From: Synechococcus sp. Nb3U1
Lineage (GTDB): Bacteria; Cyanobacteriota; Cyanobacteriia; Thermostichales; Thermostichaceae
Length of the DNA stretch: 64,000 nucleotides
Direction: 5' to 3'
NCBI RefSeq assembly: GCF_021533835.1
Contig: NZ_JAKFYQ010000003.1
Span: forward strand, 294,938-358,937
Part shown: in pieces, positions 19,045-27,727 of the stretch
Numbering within the stretch: position 1 is the stretch's first letter
Layout of the letters: every line of letters begins with the position of its first letter
Position numbers and translations under genes: made by a program
Notes under the pieces: generated by a model
Seen by the model: the letters and a program-made list of their open reading frames with translations, nothing else
What the model was told of the DNA's origin: nothing
Databases searched by the model: none

Positions 19045-19980
19045 ATGGCCCTGTCCGTTATGCCCCTTGATTCCCCCTCCCCCTATCAAGAGGAGCCCAC
19101 CACCCAAATTCCGAAAGAGGCCTCTGCACAGGGATCCCGTGGCAAATCTGCAGAGGCATTTTTGACCGTACTGAGTGGAGCCAATACCGGCATGACCCTA
19201 CCCCTGCAGGATGGTTTGTTTTTGGGACGCAGCGGCAATGTGGATATTCAACTGACAGACCATGGCATTTCCCGGCAGCATTGTCGGCTGGATGTGGAGA
19301 ACGGGCGCTACATTCTCACCGATCTCAAAAGCTTAAACGGCACCTACGTCAATGGCGAGCGCATTACCCGCATTCCTCTTCTAGAGGGGGATCGCATTCA
19401 AATTGGGGCTAGCACCCTCAAGTTTGCCTACTACGACTGGGTGGAAGAGGCCTTCTTTCTACAAATGGCCAGTGCCGCCATCTACGACCCCCTCACCGGG
19501 CTTCACAATCGGCGCTTTTTTATGGAGCAACTGGAGTTGGAGATTCAGTTTGCCCTGCGCCACCAGACCTCCCTTTACGTGCTCTACTTCGACTTAGACG
19601 GGTTCAAGCTGGTCAATGATCAATGGGGCCATTTGGCCGGGGATCAGGCCCTGATACAAGCGGCACACCAGTTGCAAGCCCAAGTGCGCAAAGAAGATCT
19701 GTTAGCCCGTTTGGGTGGGGATGAATTTGCTCTCATGGTGCGAGGCATCGAAGAATCCCAGGTCTTGCAGTTGGCGGAACGGTTTCGCTGTGCAATCGAG
19801 TCTTTATCCTTAGAGATAGGAAAGATAGGATCCGAGCTTGTTTCCTTTACCTGCAGCATCGGTATTGCCGCGATGGGGAACCTTCAGGGAGAAGTGAACC
19901 GACAAAAGTTACTGGCTGCAGCCGATCATGCTCTCTACCAAGCCAAAGCTAGGGGGCGCAACCGTGTGGTTTTACTGTGA
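19045..19980 (+). CDS. FHA domain - GGDEF domain protein (diguanylate cyclase)
   Basis: Residues about 40-135 form a forkhead-associated domain (LFLGRSGNVDIQLTDHGISR, QHCRL, LKSLNGTYVNGERI) that binds phosphothreonine peptides. From about 145 a GGDEF domain follows, with DPLTGLHNRRFF, DLDGFKLVND and an intact signature LGGDEF, so synthesis of cyclic di-GMP is likely. No RxxD inhibitory site is evident before the signature. ATG 19045 is preferred over TTG 19036. The upstream 211 bp hold no gene. A partner kinase is not adjacent. Confidence 0.9.
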   Translation: MALSVMPLDSPSPYQEEPTTQIPKEASAQGSRGKSAEAFLTVLSGANTGMTLPLQDGLFLGRSGNVDIQLTDHGISRQHCRLDVENGRYILTDLKSLNGTYVNGERITRIPLLEGDRIQIGASTLKFAYYDWVEEAFFLQMASAAIYDPLTGLHNRRFFMEQLELEIQFALRHQTSLYVLYFDLDGFKLVNDQWGHLAGDQALIQAAHQLQAQVRKEDLLARLGGDEFALMVRGIEESQVLQLAERFRCAIESLSLEIGKIGSELVSFTCSIGIAAMGNLQGEVNRQKLLAAADHALYQAKARGRNRVVLL

Positions 19981-20040
19981 GCTAAAGTTGGGGAAGCTGC
20001 GGATCCCTGGTACAACAGAGACAGTCTTTCCCCTTTCTTC

Positions 20041-20571
20041 ATGCCTGACATTCTCTTGCTCTCGGGGAGTCCTAGCGCCAACTCTCGCTCAGAAGCAGTC
20101 TTGCACCATGCCGCCGGGCTACTTCCCAGACAGGGTTTCACCACTCCGTTCGTCTCGGTGCGAGATCTCCCCCCAGAGGATTTGGTGCTGACCAAATTCG
20201 ATAGCCCACAGCTCAAGCAAATTCAGGCCCAAGTCGCCCAGGCAGACGGGATCCTCATCTCCGCCCCAGTTTACAAGGCCTCCTACCCAGGGGTTTTCAA
20301 GGCGCTATTGGATCTGCTCGATCAAGATGCCCTGACGGGGAAAGTGATCTTACCGATGGCCACAGGAGGAACATTAGCCCATTTGCTCGCCATTGACTTT
20401 GCGATGAAGCCGGTGCTGTCGGTGATGGGGGCAACCCATATTTTGAAAGGAATTTACATCCTCAGCGCTCAAATTCAGTTTGATGCTGATGGAAAGCTAC
20501 AGTTAGAAGCGGAAATTGAGGAGCGGCTGCAAGCCGGGATCCAATCTCTGGTGGAGGCGGTGAACTCTTAA
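20041..20571 (+). CDS. NADPH-dependent FMN reductase (SsuE-like)
   Basis: A 176-residue flavodoxin-fold protein. The phosphate-binding start is LLLSGSPSANSRSEAVL, and the flavin loop is ADGILISAPVYKASYPGVFK, followed by PMATGGTLAHLLAIDF, typical of the SsuE branch. It would reduce FMN with NADPH for a two-component monooxygenase such as SsuD, but no ssu genes are in the window. The physiological partner is therefore unknown. Confidence 0.85.
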   Translation: MPDILLLSGSPSANSRSEAVLHHAAGLLPRQGFTTPFVSVRDLPPEDLVLTKFDSPQLKQIQAQVAQADGILISAPVYKASYPGVFKALLDLLDQDALTGKVILPMATGGTLAHLLAIDFAMKPVLSVMGATHILKGIYILSAQIQFDADGKLQLEAEIEERLQAGIQSLVEAVNS

Positions 20572-20608
20572 GTCCTACAACTTTCTTCACCCCTTACTTA
20601 GCCAACCT

Positions 20609-21556
20609 GTGCAGATCCAAATCCGTCATCTCATTGAATATCGCTACAGCAGCCCAGCCCAACTGGAACCCCATACTCTGCGCCTACGCCCTCGCTGCGA
20701 TGGGATTCAGAACCTCTTGGCCTTTGATCTGCAGGTGGATCCGCTCCCGATTGGCCAATCTCCACTGGTGGATTTAGAGGGCAACACTACTGTTCAAGTT
20801 TGGTTTGGGGATCCCACAGAACATCTGCGCATCCAAACCCAAGCCACGGTGCTCACCCTGCGGCAAAACCCCTTCGACTATCTTCTCTTCGATTGGGCCA
20901 CCCACCTCCCCATTGATTATCCCAGTACCTTGGCTGCTCAGCTACAGCCCTACTTAGGGTCTCAACCTGAAGCCGCAGTGCAAACCCTTGCCTGGGAAGT
21001 TTGGGATCAGGTCCATGGAGACAGCACTGCTTTTTTGCAGCAGCTGAACCAGCGCATCCACAGCGAATGCCGCTACATCCTGCGGGAAAAAGGGGATCCC
21101 TGGCCTGCCAGCCTGACATGGCACCGCAAAACCGGCTCCTGCCGGGATCTGACCCTGCTGTTCATGGAGATCTGTCGCACAGTCGGCTTAGCAGCACGAT
21201 TTGTCAGTGGCTATCAAGTGAGTGAGCCGGAGTTGCCCGAAGCATCTGAAGAATCTGATGAAACAGAATCGGATCCCGTTCCCACCCAGAGCCTGGCCCA
21301 TTCTCATCTTCATGCTTGGGCGGAAGTGTATTTGCCAGGGGCAGGATGGCGAGGGTTTGACCCAACCCAAGGGTTAGCGGTAGCCGAACAACACATCGCC
21401 CTGGCCGCCAGCCCTCATCCCAGTGGCGCAACCCCGATCAGTGGCCATTGGCTAGGACGGGGCATTCAAAGCAGCATGCACTACAGCATCGCCCTCAGCA
21501 CCTCTGTGCAAAGCCAAACCCAATTCCCTGCGGGTTGCCCTTTGCGCCTCACCTAA
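20609..21556 (+). CDS. Transglutaminase-like cysteine protease family protein
   Basis: A 315-residue protein with an N-terminal bacterial transglutaminase-like beta domain (IRHLIEYRYSSPAQLEPHTL, RLRPR) and a papain-like core. The catalytic triad is visible as Cys in KTGSCRDLTLLFMEICR, His in HLHAWAEVYLPGAGW and Asp in GFDPTQGL. An acidic insert (PELPEASEESDETESDPVPT) sits between Cys and His. Family members are probably peptidases or amidases rather than cross-linkers. GTG 20609 is the likely start. It lies 37 bp after the FMN reductase on the same strand. Confidence 0.85.
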   Translation: MQIQIRHLIEYRYSSPAQLEPHTLRLRPRCDGIQNLLAFDLQVDPLPIGQSPLVDLEGNTTVQVWFGDPTEHLRIQTQATVLTLRQNPFDYLLFDWATHLPIDYPSTLAAQLQPYLGSQPEAAVQTLAWEVWDQVHGDSTAFLQQLNQRIHSECRYILREKGDPWPASLTWHRKTGSCRDLTLLFMEICRTVGLAARFVSGYQVSEPELPEASEESDETESDPVPTQSLAHSHLHAWAEVYLPGAGWRGFDPTQGLAVAEQHIALAASPHPSGATPISGHWLGRGIQSSMHYSIALSTSVQSQTQFPAGCPLRLT

Positions 21557-21648
21557 TCCGGGTTTCTGGGCGAAAAAGTCCCTGGCTGGATCCCAAAGTG
21601 GCGGTGTAAGATGGCGGAGTTTAGCCAAGCTTCTGCCGAGGGATCCCG

Positions 21649-22155
21649 TTGACCCAGTCTATTGATATCTCCGCTAACGTCGATACGTTTTTGCAGGAGT
21701 TGGCCGCCATTCAGCAGGTCGGGCCGAAGCGAGTTGCAATCCTGGGTAGTCGTCATGTGCCTATTACCCACCAGTATTTGATCGAAACCCTCAGTTACGC
21801 TTTAGCCCTAACCGGCAACCACATCCTCACCTCTGGGGCCATCGGCACCAATCTGGCGGTGATCCGCGGGGCGATGCGAGCAGATATGAAATCCCTGACG
21901 GTGATCCTGCCGCAAAGCTTGGAGCGGCAACCCGCGGAGTCGCGAGCCAGCCTCGAGCAGGTACTACACCTGGTGGAACACCCTGAGAACGACCATCTCT
22001 CTTTGGCGGAGGCCAGCCACCTGTGCAACCTCGAGATCATCAGCAAGTGTCAGCAGTTGATTTGCTTTGTTTTCCACGACAGCGTGACGCTGTTGGATGC
22101 CTGCAAGCATGCGGAAGATCAACACAAATTGGTGACCCTCTTCTATTTCGACTGA
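21649..22155 (+). CDS. SLOG-fold protein (DprA/TIGR00725-like nucleotide-binding family)
   Basis: A 168-residue single Rossmann-like domain of the SLOG superfamily: VGPKRVAILGSRHVPITHQY, then ILTSGAIGTNLAVIRGA, and SLTVILPQSLERQP. It resembles the cyanobacterial proteins annotated as DNA recombination-mediator protein A but lacks other DprA domains, so a role in DNA uptake is not shown; binding of a nucleotide-like ligand is the safer inference. The start is TTG at 21649. Its 3' end overlaps the converging gene by 13 bp. Confidence 0.72.
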   Translation: MTQSIDISANVDTFLQELAAIQQVGPKRVAILGSRHVPITHQYLIETLSYALALTGNHILTSGAIGTNLAVIRGAMRADMKSLTVILPQSLERQPAESRASLEQVLHLVEHPENDHLSLAEASHLCNLEIISKCQQLICFVFHDSVTLLDACKHAEDQHKLVTLFYFD

Positions 22156-24887
22156 TTCGACTGAGAGGCCGGCTGGGAGAGTGGAAAGTGCTCCTTAAGC
22201 CAAGTTTCGGCCTCTGCTGGGGTAGCAAGCTGGCCATTGAGAGTGTGGTAGCGCAGCTGATCCAAAATCTCCTGGAAATACCGACCCGGCGCATAGCCCA
22301 GACGATGCAAATCGTGCCCGTTCAGCAGTGGTTTCACCCAATGCCACTCCTGTAGGTAGCACCAGATCAGCCGCCGTGCCGGTTTGGGGGCGATCCCGAT
22401 CATCAAAATGACCGCCAGGATCCGCAACCCCTGGAGCAGCTGCACCACCTGATCGGGGGAAAGATCTGGGTGCAATCGGGCCAAGAGGGTTTGGTAATGG
22501 GGGGAGTTGCGGAGGCGCTCGATGCCTGCTTGGGTGAGGTGCAGTTGGCTGGCCACCTGGGGGGCTTGGGGCAATGTCAGTAGCAGTGCCTCTAGGCGCA
22601 GTTGCCAGATCTCATGGGATCCCAACTCTGGATACCGACGGCGAAAATGGTTGGCCCAAGCGCCGACCCGCTGTAGCCGCTGCTGCAAGGAGGGATCCCA
22701 CTCCAAATCGGGGTGAATACAGCGCAAGGCCCCCCACTCCGATAACCGCTGAAAAGCCAGAGGCCAATCGCGGGATCCGAGAATATAGGCCAACTCCTGC
22801 TTGAGACGATCCCCGCCCACAGCATCATGTAAACCACTGGCCACGGCAGCCCGAATGCGTTCTTCGGTGCTGGGATCCAGGGAAAAGCCTAGACGCACTG
22901 CAAAGCGCACCGCCCGATAAATGCGGGTGGGATCCTCGATGAAGCTGTTGGGATGTAAAACCCGGATCAATCCCTGGCGCAGATCCGCCTGCCCGCCGAA
23001 AAAATCCAGCAGTTGCCCCCGTTGGGAGCCATTCAGGCGGAGGGCCAGGGCATTGATGGAAAAATCCCGCCGATACAAATCCTGCTGGATGGATCCCATC
23101 GCCACTTCCGGAGGAGAGGCCGGATAGGGGTAAAACTCCGTGCGGGCACTGGCAATATCCACACAAAAGCCCCCCGGCCAGATCAGGGCAGCCGTTTGAA
23201 ATTTGCCGTGGATCTCCAGGCGCGCTTCCGGGAAGTGCTGTTGCAAGGCTTGCCCCAAAATCAAACCCCATCCGGTCGGATCTGCACCATCCCCCCGCAG
23301 CGGGTAGGGCCCATCCACCACCAAGTCCAAATCCAGTCCATCCAGATCCGGTAGTGGCTGTCGTCCCCACTGCTGCAAAAGCAGATCCCGTACCGCTCCC
23401 CCTACCAAGTACACCTTCAGCCCCCGTTCGTCCGCGATTTGGGTGGCCTGTTGCAACAGGTGCCGATGGTGTTCCGATAAGGCTGCGAAGGTGAGATCGA
23501 AGCTGGGGTGCGAATGGGGATCCCGCCCGGTCACCGGGGCACAAAACGGCGAATAAGAGGGCAACTCGTGCAGATGGCGCAACACATCGGTGCGGGTGAC
23601 AATGCCCACCAACTGCCCATCCTTGAGAACCGGCAGCCGACCAATATCCCAATTCACCATCAGCTGTTGGATCTGGGCTAGAGGCGTGTCTGGGGAGAGG
23701 GTTTTCACTTCATGAGTCATGTAGCCTTTGACGGGGGCATGACCAAAGCCGTGGTGCAGGGCAATATCGATATCCCGCCGCGAGATCACCCCCACCAACT
23801 GCGCCTCGGCATCCACCACCACCAACCCCGAATGTCCGTAGCGCAACAGCACTCGCTGAGCTTCGTCAATCGTAGTTTCCGGGCGAATCGTCCGCACTGG
23901 GGCCGACATCAGATCTTGTGCAGTGACGGGAGCCGGGATCCGTTCTTCTAGGGCGCTCATCAGCTCTTGGGCCAATTCCGCTGGGTTGGGTAGGGGTTGC
24001 TCCCAACTGGCTTTGAGCGTGGCTGCTGCCGCACAATCGTGTCCACCCCCCCCATAACGACTCATCAGTTTGCCCAGCTGAGCAAAATCCTGTCTCGCCC
24101 GCCCGATCAAACTCAGCCGTTCCCCCTGTCGCGCCACCAGGATCAGCACATCCACATCCGTCAGATCCATCAGCCGCATCACCAAACCGGCTAGCCCCGG
24201 CACAAATTCCGGCAAATCCAGCAGCCACTCCCCCAACCGATACCCCCCCACCTGGCGCACCTGCATCTGGGTCAACCCTTGGCTGAGCAGTTCCCGCATT
24301 TCTGGAGTGAGCCCATCCCCCAAAAAACGCCGTAGCAGGATCAAATTCACCCCTTGGCCCACCAACCAAGAGAGAGCCTCAGCATCCCGTGCTGTGGTCT
24401 CAGGAAAGGTGAGGGATCCCGTATCCATGTGAATGCCCAAGGCCAGCGCCAAGCGCTCGAACGGACTGAGCGGGATCCCGGCAGCCCGAATCCGTTCCAC
24501 CAGTAACGTACAGGTCGCCCCTACCGCTTCGATATGGCTGGTAACCCGCTGCTGGGGCCAGAAGGCTTCGGCTGGGGTTTCTGGATCGTCCACATGGTGG
24601 TCGAAAATTTCAATGGCAACCCCAGGGGCACTCAGCCACGAGGCCGCCTTGCCCAAGCGATCCGGGTCATGACAGTCCACCAAAATCCACTGCTGAACCT
24701 GCTGGGGATCCACCGAGCGCATCTCAATCAAGGGAAACTCATCCCGGTGCAAGGACAAAAATTCCTGTACCCCCGGCAGGGATCCCCCAGTCAAGACGAT
24801 ACGCGCCCCCGGATACAGCCGCGCTGCCCCCACTGCCGCCCCAAGGGTATCGAAATCCGCCGATTGATGACAGAGGATCAAGTCCAT
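22143..24887 (-). CDS. DHH phosphoesterase - CBS pair - tRNA nucleotidyltransferase/poly(A) polymerase fusion
   Basis: A 914-residue multidomain protein known in cyanobacteria. Residues 1-300: DHH/DHHA1 phosphoesterase (DFDTLGAAVG, VDCHDPDRLG, FDHHVDDPE, RYGGGGHDCAAAA). About 315-430: two CBS domains (VTAQDLMSAPVRTIRPETTI, APVKGYMTHEVKTLSPDTPL), which usually bind adenine nucleotides. About 460-910: class II nucleotidyltransferase (YLVGGAVRDLLL, DLDLVVDG, RRDFSINALAL, FIEDPTRIYRAVRFAVRLG). It would add A or CCA to RNA 3' ends; the DHH part may trim or hydrolyse. The frame stays open 133 codons further upstream, but that stretch is antisense to ribD and rejected; the ATG at 24887 gives the family start MDLILCHQSADFDTLG. 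Confidence 0.9.
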   Translation of the reverse strand: MDLILCHQSADFDTLGAAVGAARLYPGARIVLTGGSLPGVQEFLSLHRDEFPLIEMRSVDPQQVQQWILVDCHDPDRLGKAASWLSAPGVAIEIFDHHVDDPETPAEAFWPQQRVTSHIEAVGATCTLLVERIRAAGIPLSPFERLALALGIHMDTGSLTFPETTARDAEALSWLVGQGVNLILLRRFLGDGLTPEMRELLSQGLTQMQVRQVGGYRLGEWLLDLPEFVPGLAGLVMRLMDLTDVDVLILVARQGERLSLIGRARQDFAQLGKLMSRYGGGGHDCAAAATLKASWEQPLPNPAELAQELMSALEERIPAPVTAQDLMSAPVRTIRPETTIDEAQRVLLRYGHSGLVVVDAEAQLVGVISRRDIDIALHHGFGHAPVKGYMTHEVKTLSPDTPLAQIQQLMVNWDIGRLPVLKDGQLVGIVTRTDVLRHLHELPSYSPFCAPVTGRDPHSHPSFDLTFAALSEHHRHLLQQATQIADERGLKVYLVGGAVRDLLLQQWGRQPLPDLDGLDLDLVVDGPYPLRGDGADPTGWGLILGQALQQHFPEARLEIHGKFQTAALIWPGGFCVDIASARTEFYPYPASPPEVAMGSIQQDLYRRDFSINALALRLNGSQRGQLLDFFGGQADLRQGLIRVLHPNSFIEDPTRIYRAVRFAVRLGFSLDPSTEERIRAAVASGLHDAVGGDRLKQELAYILGSRDWPLAFQRLSEWGALRCIHPDLEWDPSLQQRLQRVGAWANHFRRRYPELGSHEIWQLRLEALLLTLPQAPQVASQLHLTQAGIERLRNSPHYQTLLARLHPDLSPDQVVQLLQGLRILAVILMIGIAPKPARRLIWCYLQEWHWVKPLLNGHDLHRLGYAPGRYFQEILDQLRYHTLNGQLATPAEAETWLKEHFPLSQPASQSNQSK

Positions 24888-24947
24888 GGATGCCAAACTT
24901 GTGTTGCTCCTGCTCTCCATCCTGACATTCGTTGTTTTCAAGAACAT

Positions 24948-24972
24948 GAGGGTTCGAGTCCCTCTGATCCCA
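24948..24972 (+). other. tRNA-like 3' end fragment (T-arm plus acceptor strand)
   Basis: The stretch reads as a tRNA T-stem GAGGG, loop TTCGAGT and stem CCCTC, then a 7-base acceptor strand TGATCCC and a discriminator A. No matching 5' half (which would begin GGGATCA) lies upstream; the DHH/CBS gene start is there instead. It may be the tRNA remnant left by an integration event at the edge of the foreign ribD island. A chance match is possible. Confidence 0.4.
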
Positions 24973-25069
24973 TCACTAACGATCACGACGTGATCTCCGT
25001 GATGATCAACTTGATCCGCGAAGGCCGGATGATTTGAACCCGCCCCATTTGTCGATGCACGGCTCGGAT

Positions 25070-26209
25070 ATGAATTGCCCCTTAAACAGAACACCAGAAC
25101 TTCCTCCGCCTTCGAGCACAGATGAGCAATGGATGCTCCACGCAATCGCCCAGGCGCGCAAGGGCGAGGGTCTGACGCGCCCGAATCCGCCCGTCGGCGC
25201 AGTCCTTGTGAAGAACGGATACCTGCTAGCCGAGGGGTTTCATCCAAAGGCAGGCAGCCCTCATGCGGAAATCGTTGTGCTGACAACAGCGGGCGGGCAG
25301 GCGCACGGCGCCGATCTTTACGTCACGCTCGAGCCGTGCAGCACGTGGGGCCGCACGCCGCCCTGCACAGACGCGATCATCCGCGCTGGCATCCGCCGCG
25401 TGATCGCAGGGACGACAGACCCGAATCCCAAGCATGCTGGGCGCGGTTTTCAACTGCTGCGCGAGGCAAATGTCGCCGTGAGTGTGGGCGTGCGCGAACC
25501 CGAGTGCAGGGCGCTCATTGAGCCATTTGCGATGCTCCAGCGCGATAGCCGTCCGTTCGTCACGCTCAAATTGGGCATGTCGCTCGATGGACGGCTCGCG
25601 GACATGTATGGCCGCTCACGATGGATTACAGGTGCAGCCGCACGATCACAGGTTCATGCTCTGCGGCGGCGGGTAGACGGGATCCTGATCGGACGTGAGA
25701 CCGCGCTTCAGGATGATCCCTCACTGCTGCCGAATCCCGCAGACGGGCGCACGCCGTGGCGGATCGTGCTTGATCCCCACGGACGGCTGCCGATGCAGCT
25801 CAAGCTCTTTTCGGATGCTCATCGACAACAGACGATTGTGTTCCTCGGGCCGGAGGCGCCTGAGCCGTATCGCAAAGCGCTGGAGACCCGCGGAGTCAAC
25901 TGCGAGACACTGCCAACACAGAATGGACGCTTTCGGATGCGTTGCGTCTTGCGAGCACTGGGAGCACGCGAGCTGTTACATGTGCTCTGCGAAGGCGGCG
26001 GCGTACTGGCGGCAGCCTTGTTGGCGGAGAACTTGGTCGATGAAGCATGGTATTTCATCGCCCCCAAACTACTGGGCAGCGAAGGCCGTCCGGCTGTTGG
26101 TGGGCCGGGCTGGCCGCTAGCAGATGCGCCGAATTGGCGCATTCTCGATGTGCAGATGCTCCCGCCAGATGTTTGGATTCGGGCGAGGCCGCAAAGAGAA
26201 GAGGAGTGA
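25070..26209 (+). CDS. ribD: Bifunctional riboflavin biosynthesis protein RibD, probably horizontally acquired
   Basis: A deaminase-reductase of about 379 residues acting on the GTP-derived pyrimidine in riboflavin synthesis. The zinc deaminase half has SPHAEIVVL and EPCSTWGRTPPCTDAI; the reductase half has VTLKLGMSLDGRLADMYGRS, ILIGRETALQDDP and CEGGGVLAAALL. The start is uncertain: the frame is open to a TTG at 25034 with ATGs at 25055, 25070 and 25130; 25070 leaves a normal-length leader before DEQWMLHAIAQARKG. Base and codon use (CGC/GCG-rich) and a single GGATCC site in 1.9 kb contrast sharply with the neighbours. No other rib genes are near. Confidence 0.88.
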   Translation: MNCPLNRTPELPPPSSTDEQWMLHAIAQARKGEGLTRPNPPVGAVLVKNGYLLAEGFHPKAGSPHAEIVVLTTAGGQAHGADLYVTLEPCSTWGRTPPCTDAIIRAGIRRVIAGTTDPNPKHAGRGFQLLREANVAVSVGVREPECRALIEPFAMLQRDSRPFVTLKLGMSLDGRLADMYGRSRWITGAAARSQVHALRRRVDGILIGRETALQDDPSLLPNPADGRTPWRIVLDPHGRLPMQLKLFSDAHRQQTIVFLGPEAPEPYRKALETRGVNCETLPTQNGRFRMRCVLRALGARELLHVLCEGGGVLAAALLAENLVDEAWYFIAPKLLGSEGRPAVGGPGWPLADAPNWRILDVQMLPPDVWIRARPQREEE

Positions 26210-26232
26210 ACTGAACCATGTCTTCAAGTCTT

Positions 26233-26260
26233 TCTTCACATCCTTGTCTTCACATCCTTG
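26233..26260. repeat. 14-bp perfect tandem duplication
   Basis: TCTTCACATCCTTG occurs twice head to tail in the gap between ribD and alr. A 7-bp inverted repeat, GTTGACA (26296-26302) and TGTCAAC (26317-26323), follows in the same gap. Neither has a clear function; they may be scars at the border of the ribD island. Confidence 0.75.
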
Positions 26261-26386
26261 AAATAGACAGAAGACGAAGGGAAATCGAAGGAGAGGTTGA
26301 CAGTTGCTTTTTGAGGTGTCAACAACTGCACCCACAAGGGGATACGGCTTCTCGGAGGTGTTCATGAACTGAAACATTGGATATCA

Positions 26387-27715
26387 TCAATGTTTCGGAG
26401 AATTCACCAGCAATCGTGGCAAGCGGGCGGAAAGGCCACACAGCAGTTCATAGGGAATCGTGCCCAACTGATCCGCCCAGTCCTGAACTGATGAGCCCAG
26501 GCTCGCCGCCTGCAGATTGGGGCCGAGCAATTCCACCACATCCCCTACCTGAATATCCGGTCTCTCCGTCACATCCCACATACACTGATCCATGGTGATT
26601 GTCCCTACCTGTGGGATCAAGCCGCCACGCACCCATCCCCGCAACCGACCGGAAAGCCGCCGCGGGATCCCGTCCGCATAGCCAATGGCCAGAGTGGCAA
26701 TACGACTGGGGCGGGAGGTGATGTAGCGATGCCCATAGCTCACCCCTGTCTGGGCGGGCACCGTTTGAATGTGGGTCAGTCGTGCCTTCAGCCGTAGGAT
26801 CGGCTGCAAACCCGGCACCTGCAAATGGGGAGCGGGGGGTAACCCGTAAAGCACCAGCCCTAAACGCACCCGTGCATAATGCCCCTGCAGATGGCTCAAT
26901 GCCCCGGCTGAGTTATCTAGATGCAGGCTCGGCAAGGGATCCCCAGCCTGTTGAATCTGTTCGATAACCTGAGCAAAGCGAGTGCGTTGCTGTTCCATGG
27001 CCGGGCAGTGGGGTTCATCTGCTGTCGCCAAATGGGAAAACAAGCTACACCCCTGCAACTCCGGGATCCGACCAATCTGCCCCCACAGAGCTGCCGCCTC
27101 TGTCCAGGGGATCCCCAGCCGGGTCATGCCCGTATCCACATTCACATGCACCGGAAAAGGCCGCCCCGCCAACCGTGCCACCTGACACACCAGAGGGATC
27201 TGGTCGGTACAGGTGAGGCTAATCTCTAAGCGGGCCGCCATCGCTTGCCACAACTCCGCCCAGGTGTTCAAGGCTCCCAACACCAGAATGGGAGCCTGCA
27301 GCCCCATTTGCCGCAACTCGATCCCTTCTGACAGAGTGGCCACACAGAGGCCCTTTGCCCCGGCTGCGATAGCCAAGGGAGCCACCAACCTTGCCCCATG
27401 GCCATAGGCATTGGCCTTCACCACCGCCCAAATTTCTGTGTCCGCCGATAGCCGCGCCTGCAATAGCCGCAGGTTCTCCCGCAATTGGGCTCCATCGATC
27501 TCCACCCAAGCTCGACTGGTCAGCAGATCTGGGTCAGGCAGCTCTGATAAATCTAAGCCGTTGAGAGCCTTTGTCCCTGAGGCGGCTTCAACGGACAAGG
27601 GGCCTGCCAAAACGTCTGCAACAACACCGGCAACCGGCCTTGCCCCATTGCCCTGCAACCCTGGAGCTGCCATCGCTCCCATCGACGGTTGATTCACCTG
27701 TTCACCCCACAACAC
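26387..27715 (-). CDS. alr: Alanine racemase
   Basis: A PLP-dependent enzyme of 442 residues making D-alanine for peptidoglycan. The PLP lysine is in IWAVVKANAYGHGA, and the second catalytic base tyrosine lies in TGVSYGHRYITSRP, with YADGIPRRLSGRL after it. The N-terminal ~65 residues before RAWVEIDGAQLRENL are not conserved and an inner start is possible, but the ATG at 27715 lies 12 bp after the sppA stop, as in an operon. The last residues (LLVNSPKH) run to the border of the ribD island and may be altered by it. Confidence 0.93.
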   Translation of the reverse strand: MLWGEQVNQPSMGAMAAPGLQGNGARPVAGVVADVLAGPLSVEAASGTKALNGLDLSELPDPDLLTSRAWVEIDGAQLRENLRLLQARLSADTEIWAVVKANAYGHGARLVAPLAIAAGAKGLCVATLSEGIELRQMGLQAPILVLGALNTWAELWQAMAARLEISLTCTDQIPLVCQVARLAGRPFPVHVNVDTGMTRLGIPWTEAAALWGQIGRIPELQGCSLFSHLATADEPHCPAMEQQRTRFAQVIEQIQQAGDPLPSLHLDNSAGALSHLQGHYARVRLGLVLYGLPPAPHLQVPGLQPILRLKARLTHIQTVPAQTGVSYGHRYITSRPSRIATLAIGYADGIPRRLSGRLRGWVRGGLIPQVGTITMDQCMWDVTERPDIQVGDVVELLGPNLQAASLGSSVQDWADQLGTIPYELLCGLSARLPRLLVNSPKH

Positions 27716-27727
27716 CCTTCAGCGAGG

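Noticed and set aside
24888..25286. 133-residue N-terminal extension of the DHH/CBS/nucleotidyltransferase protein
   Set aside because: It runs antisense through ribD and across the suspected island border, and the family start lies at the ATG at 24887.
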